The notes below the pieces were generated by a model. The model was not told the DNA's origin, did not search any database, and worked only from the letters and a program-made list of their open reading frames with translations. Below are positions 60,897-64,000 of a DNA stretch of 64,000 nucleotides, in pieces. Every line of letters begins with the position of its first letter. Position 1 is the stretch's first letter. The translations under genes were made by a program, and so were the position numbers. The stretch covers positions 2,939,332 through 3,003,331 of the forward strand of contig NC_023756.2 in assembly GCF_000499845.2 (NCBI RefSeq). The letters run 5' to 3'. Source of the DNA: Phaseolus vulgaris. Lineage: Eukaryota; Streptophyta; Magnoliopsida; Fabales; Fabaceae.

Positions 60897-62052
60897 GCTT
60901 AAATTTATGGGTTTGAGATTTGTTAGGTTTGTTACGGTTTCTAGGCTATTGTTTTAGAACTTTTGGGTTTGTTGGATTTTTGGGTTCTATAAGGTGTAAG
61001 GTTTCAAAAGTTTAAAATGGTTAATTAGGAAACATGGATTCTCGAATTCTACATCCCTAAGCTAAATTTGCCTTGATTTTCAAAACCATTGGGACACATT
61101 GGGCAAGATCCTAAAGAAATTAAAGAACACTTATTAATTAAGCAACTCGAACAATATATAGGAATTTTTTTGGAGGCTTTCGAAAAAGATGAACTAGTAT
61201 GTAAAAAGGACAGACAATGTGTTGTTTGAATAAATGTTTTTGTCGTCATAAAAAACAATGGTTTGATGAACAAGATATCATATGTTGTGTTTATGTTTTT
61301 ATGTTTTTTATGATAAAAAATGACTAGATGACTTGTATATTAAAATATCTTAGGAATATTTCTATAACTGCAATATTCATTAGATGGTCAGATAGATGAT
61401 ATGAGAGTCTATAACATATATTTATTAGACGGTCCGATAAGTTTTGTTAAGAGCATAACATAATTCAAATTGAATGTGTTACTTAGTTCTAACCATGATT
61501 TGCACAAATATAGTATAGAGTACATCCTTCAAGCATTAACAATTTTGTTCATGATAAATGATCTGCCTAACATGTTGAACAAATAATAGTATTTTTATTA
61601 TAATTGTTAAAAAATATTCTAAATTCACATATATTTTGAAACCGCATTCAATTAAAGAAACATGAAATTAACTATATTGACTTATTTCTAAGAAGAATAG
61701 GATCAAAGAAACAAAATTTTAAAAAATATGACTTAAAAAAAACTATTTAACCTAAAAAAAACTATTTGAACATGTAAATTAATTGGTAGAAGGGGATGAC
61801 AACAATCTTTCTCAGCAAGTACGATTGTACTAATAGAGAAATATTTACGATCTATACTTAGATACATGTGACTTTTTTAAGTGATCATATAACCACTAAA
61901 TATAAAAGTTGATATATTTTTTAGGAAATTAATTAATTTTTTATTAAAAATTAATAATATCAATCCATTTATATATAATTGAATGGAACTTCAACACTTA
62001 CACCGCATCAAATTTTATGAAATAAAAAATCAATTAATATTTACTCTTTCTA

Positions 62053-62460
62053 CACTACAAGAAAATGATTGAATGGTAACTAATTTAGAAACCAAAAAAA
62101 ATTAGTTTCTATAGTAACTAATTTAGATACCATTTTATAAACTAAAAATTATTGGTTACTAAAATGGTATCTATTATTAATAAAAATTATAAAATAATTA
62201 GATACTATATTTTTGGTAGCTAATAATAAAAATAAAAAAAGTATTTTTATAGAAACCATTTTTTTAGTCTCTTGTTAAAATGTAATTGGAAACCATTTTT
62301 TTAGTCACTTTTAATCTATTTTAGAAACTAATTTTTGGTGTTTAAAAATAATAAAATTAGAAACTAATTTTATAGTTTCTAATCACCATATAATTAGATA
62401 CTTACATTTTTAGTCACTATTATTTGAATTTAGATACTAATTTTGAGATAATTAAATTTT
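62053..62460. mobile_element. One-ended CACTA-type MITE fragment
   Basis: It starts CACTACAAGAAAATGATTGA, the same terminus as the element at 34767, followed by repeated TAGAAACTAATTTT words in both orientations. No matching right end occurs before 62800, so the element is truncated or its right end has decayed. Confidence 0.5.
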
Positions 62461-62793
62461 ATAAAATTAATTATTAATCATTAATTTATAAAATATTTTA
62501 AATTAATATGAATGAATTTCCAAATTTATTAGTTTTAGTATAATATTAAAATAATTGATATCAATTTAAAAATTACATTTAAAATAATATTTTAACCTTT
62601 TAATTTTATTTAAACATAGAATTAAATTAATAACAAATTCAAAATATTGTTTAAATTAAAAAATTTATGAATTAATTTAAAATAGATATGTATACTTTTT
62701 TTTTAAACTAAATAGTGCAGTTTTCAATTTCTAACTTTAACTCTCTTTAATATTTTATCTTTTGTACTTATCTCTCACTAAGCACACACGCAC

Positions 62794-63066
62794 TTGCACT
62801 CTGCAACACTCTGCAACGACGACGGAAATGGCTACTCACCCTGGAGCAAGGACGACGGAAACGACAACTCACCTGCAGCAACGACAACGGCAACGCACCT
62901 GCAGAAACGACGACGGCAACGGCAACGCACCCTGCAGCAACAGCGACGGCAACACACTCTGCAACGGCAACGGCAACGGCCTCTGCAATGGCGACGACAA
63001 CACATTCTACAACAATGCGTTTCTCTGCTCCGAAGGAGGCCAACCTCTTCAACCTTATCATTGTAA
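62794..63066 (+). other. GC-rich CAACGG-repeat block, possible first exon of a gene leaving the window
   Basis: A sharply bounded GC-rich island in AT-rich DNA, built of imperfect CAACGGCAACG / CGACGGCAACG repeats. All + frames are largely open because of the repeat. One encodes Asn/Asp/Gly-rich sequence; another, Ala/Thr-rich, ends ...MRFSAPKEANLFNLII just before a consensus splice donor (ATT|GTAAGT at 63062). The Ala/Thr frame is shifted by one base between repeats, so coding is doubtful. After the donor, T-rich intron-like sequence with AAACCCTAGAT runs to the window end. Either a leader exon or a minisatellite. Confidence 0.35.
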
Positions 63067-64000
63067 GTTTCGATTCGTGATCCATTCTCGCCTTTGCTTA
63101 TCTTTCCCATCTTAAAACATCTTAAAACCCTAGATCTGTTATTTGTATTCCCTCATTTAATTGCTAGTTGAGTGTTGTTTGGCTTCTCTTTTAATCAATC
63201 TGATATATTGAAATTTAATTAAAGAGCATCACACAAAGTATAATCCTCATATGTCATTATTTTTCTACCACTGGTCGTCACTTCAAAGTGAGTTCAAACA
63301 AACTGTGCTGAAATATGAGTTTCGGTGCTATAGTTGGTACTTAGAATTATGATAATATAGTCCAGAGTATTCAGTGACTGATTGTAGATGATAGACACAC
63401 ATGCAGACAGGGTCAGTCACAGATTCTATTGTTCAACACTTTGCATTTGCATAGCCATAGATATTAGGCAGAGAAAGAAAAGAGAAAGGAAGAGGGAAGC
63501 ACATACACAGTGGAAAGATAAACTCACACTATGGATTTCTTTTTAGTCTACATACTAATATTTTTTACTTATTGATGATTAAATCTTTGTTAAAGAACAT
63601 GGTTGGTCATTTTTAATGATTGTTTCATCTGTACAAAAGTTTGATTCCAAAAGTGTCTTCAAGGAACTTGTGTTCAAATTCAACTTAGCCACTGTCATAT
63701 ATAGTAAACTTTGTTTTAGCAATCAAAGAAATGTTTGAAACTATTGTAGTCAAGAAATATTTTCTAATATGAAATGTTTGTATGATTATGAAAATATATA
63801 TTTTTTCAAATAGAAAAGTGGTAAGAAAGAGTATCAAGTTGGTTTTTATTTTTGTTTGAGGGGTTAGTGATACTTAGCACTGCTATGTGTTGCTGTTTTT
63901 GGGGTTTCACCCAAAGGACTGCCTTTTGCCTTTTCAGACCACCTACAAACAGATACTACCTAACAAAAGGGTGAGCATCAGCCTCTTTAAAGTGAAGCCA
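63067..64000. other. Right edge, intron-like or intergenic DNA
   Basis: No long frame or RNA gene recognised. Moderately AT-rich sequence that would fit a first intron if the GC-rich block to its left is an exon. A purine-rich stretch lies at about 63465-63500. Confidence 0.35.

Noticed and set aside
1..64000. CRISPR arrays, operons or bacterial-type systems
   Set aside because: The window is clearly plant nuclear DNA: spliced genes and eukaryotic transposons. The only long regular repeat is the 533-bp satellite, which has no spacer structure.

Overview
This is a window of plant nuclear DNA. Genes have short GT-AG introns in AT-rich surroundings, with wide intergenic spaces full of small inverted-repeat transposons. 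The protein families (HIR prohibitin, FACT SSRP1, PIN carrier, pollen-type pectate lyase) are those of a dicot. A legume of the Phaseolus/Vigna/Glycine group is my best guess; this rests on family resemblance and the satellite, not on any search.

Seven intact genes can be read. On the + strand: a hypersensitive-induced-reaction protein (454-2414, 5 coding exons, 287 aa); the HMG-box FACT subunit SSRP1 (6066-11916, 15 coding exons, 640 aa, one GC-AG intron); a large Integrator subunit 7-like protein (21943-28050, 1132 aa); a pollen-type pectate lyase (31146-32651, 441 aa); and a short-loop PIN auxin carrier of PIN8 type (39629-42172, 361 aa). On the - strand: an intronless 678-aa secreted or single-pass membrane protein of unknown function (47638-45602) and an F-box/WD40 protein (54272-48596, 8 exons, 494 aa). 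In every spliced model the exon lengths sum to a multiple of three and the joined reading frame is open to its stop.

Between SSRP1 and the Integrator gene lies a 6.8-kb tandem satellite (13812-20578): about 12.7 head-to-tail copies of a ~533-bp unit, with a homogenised core (copies 2-9) and divergent variants shared by the two flanks. The unit length is close to the 528-bp subtelomeric satellite 'khipu' that I recall from common bean. Beyond the Integrator gene, 28618-29337 is a second, broken copy of the 3' end of SSRP1 in the same orientation, so this locus has a history of duplication.

The rest is intergenic or intronic DNA: CACTA-type MITEs (34767-35096, 38680-38961, 58559-58939, one-ended pieces at 62053 and 60896), a second inverted-repeat family with 'TTTCTTCCTGCACC' ends (4521, 55228, 55625, perhaps 43440), a LINE reverse-transcriptase relic inside an F-box gene intron (52167-52680), an LTR-like block inside an Integrator gene intron, a 250-bp tandem duplication (57209-57708) and AT/ATT microsatellites. 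At the right edge, 62790-63066 is a GC-rich CAACGG-repeat block that may be the first exon of a gene running out of the window.

The genes do not form a pathway. SSRP1 and the Integrator subunit are both nuclear transcription machinery. The pectate lyase and PIN8-like genes, about 7 kb apart, both belong to clades known for pollen expression. I see no operon-like or defence-like system; the satellite array and the SSRP1 duplication are the most notable structures.
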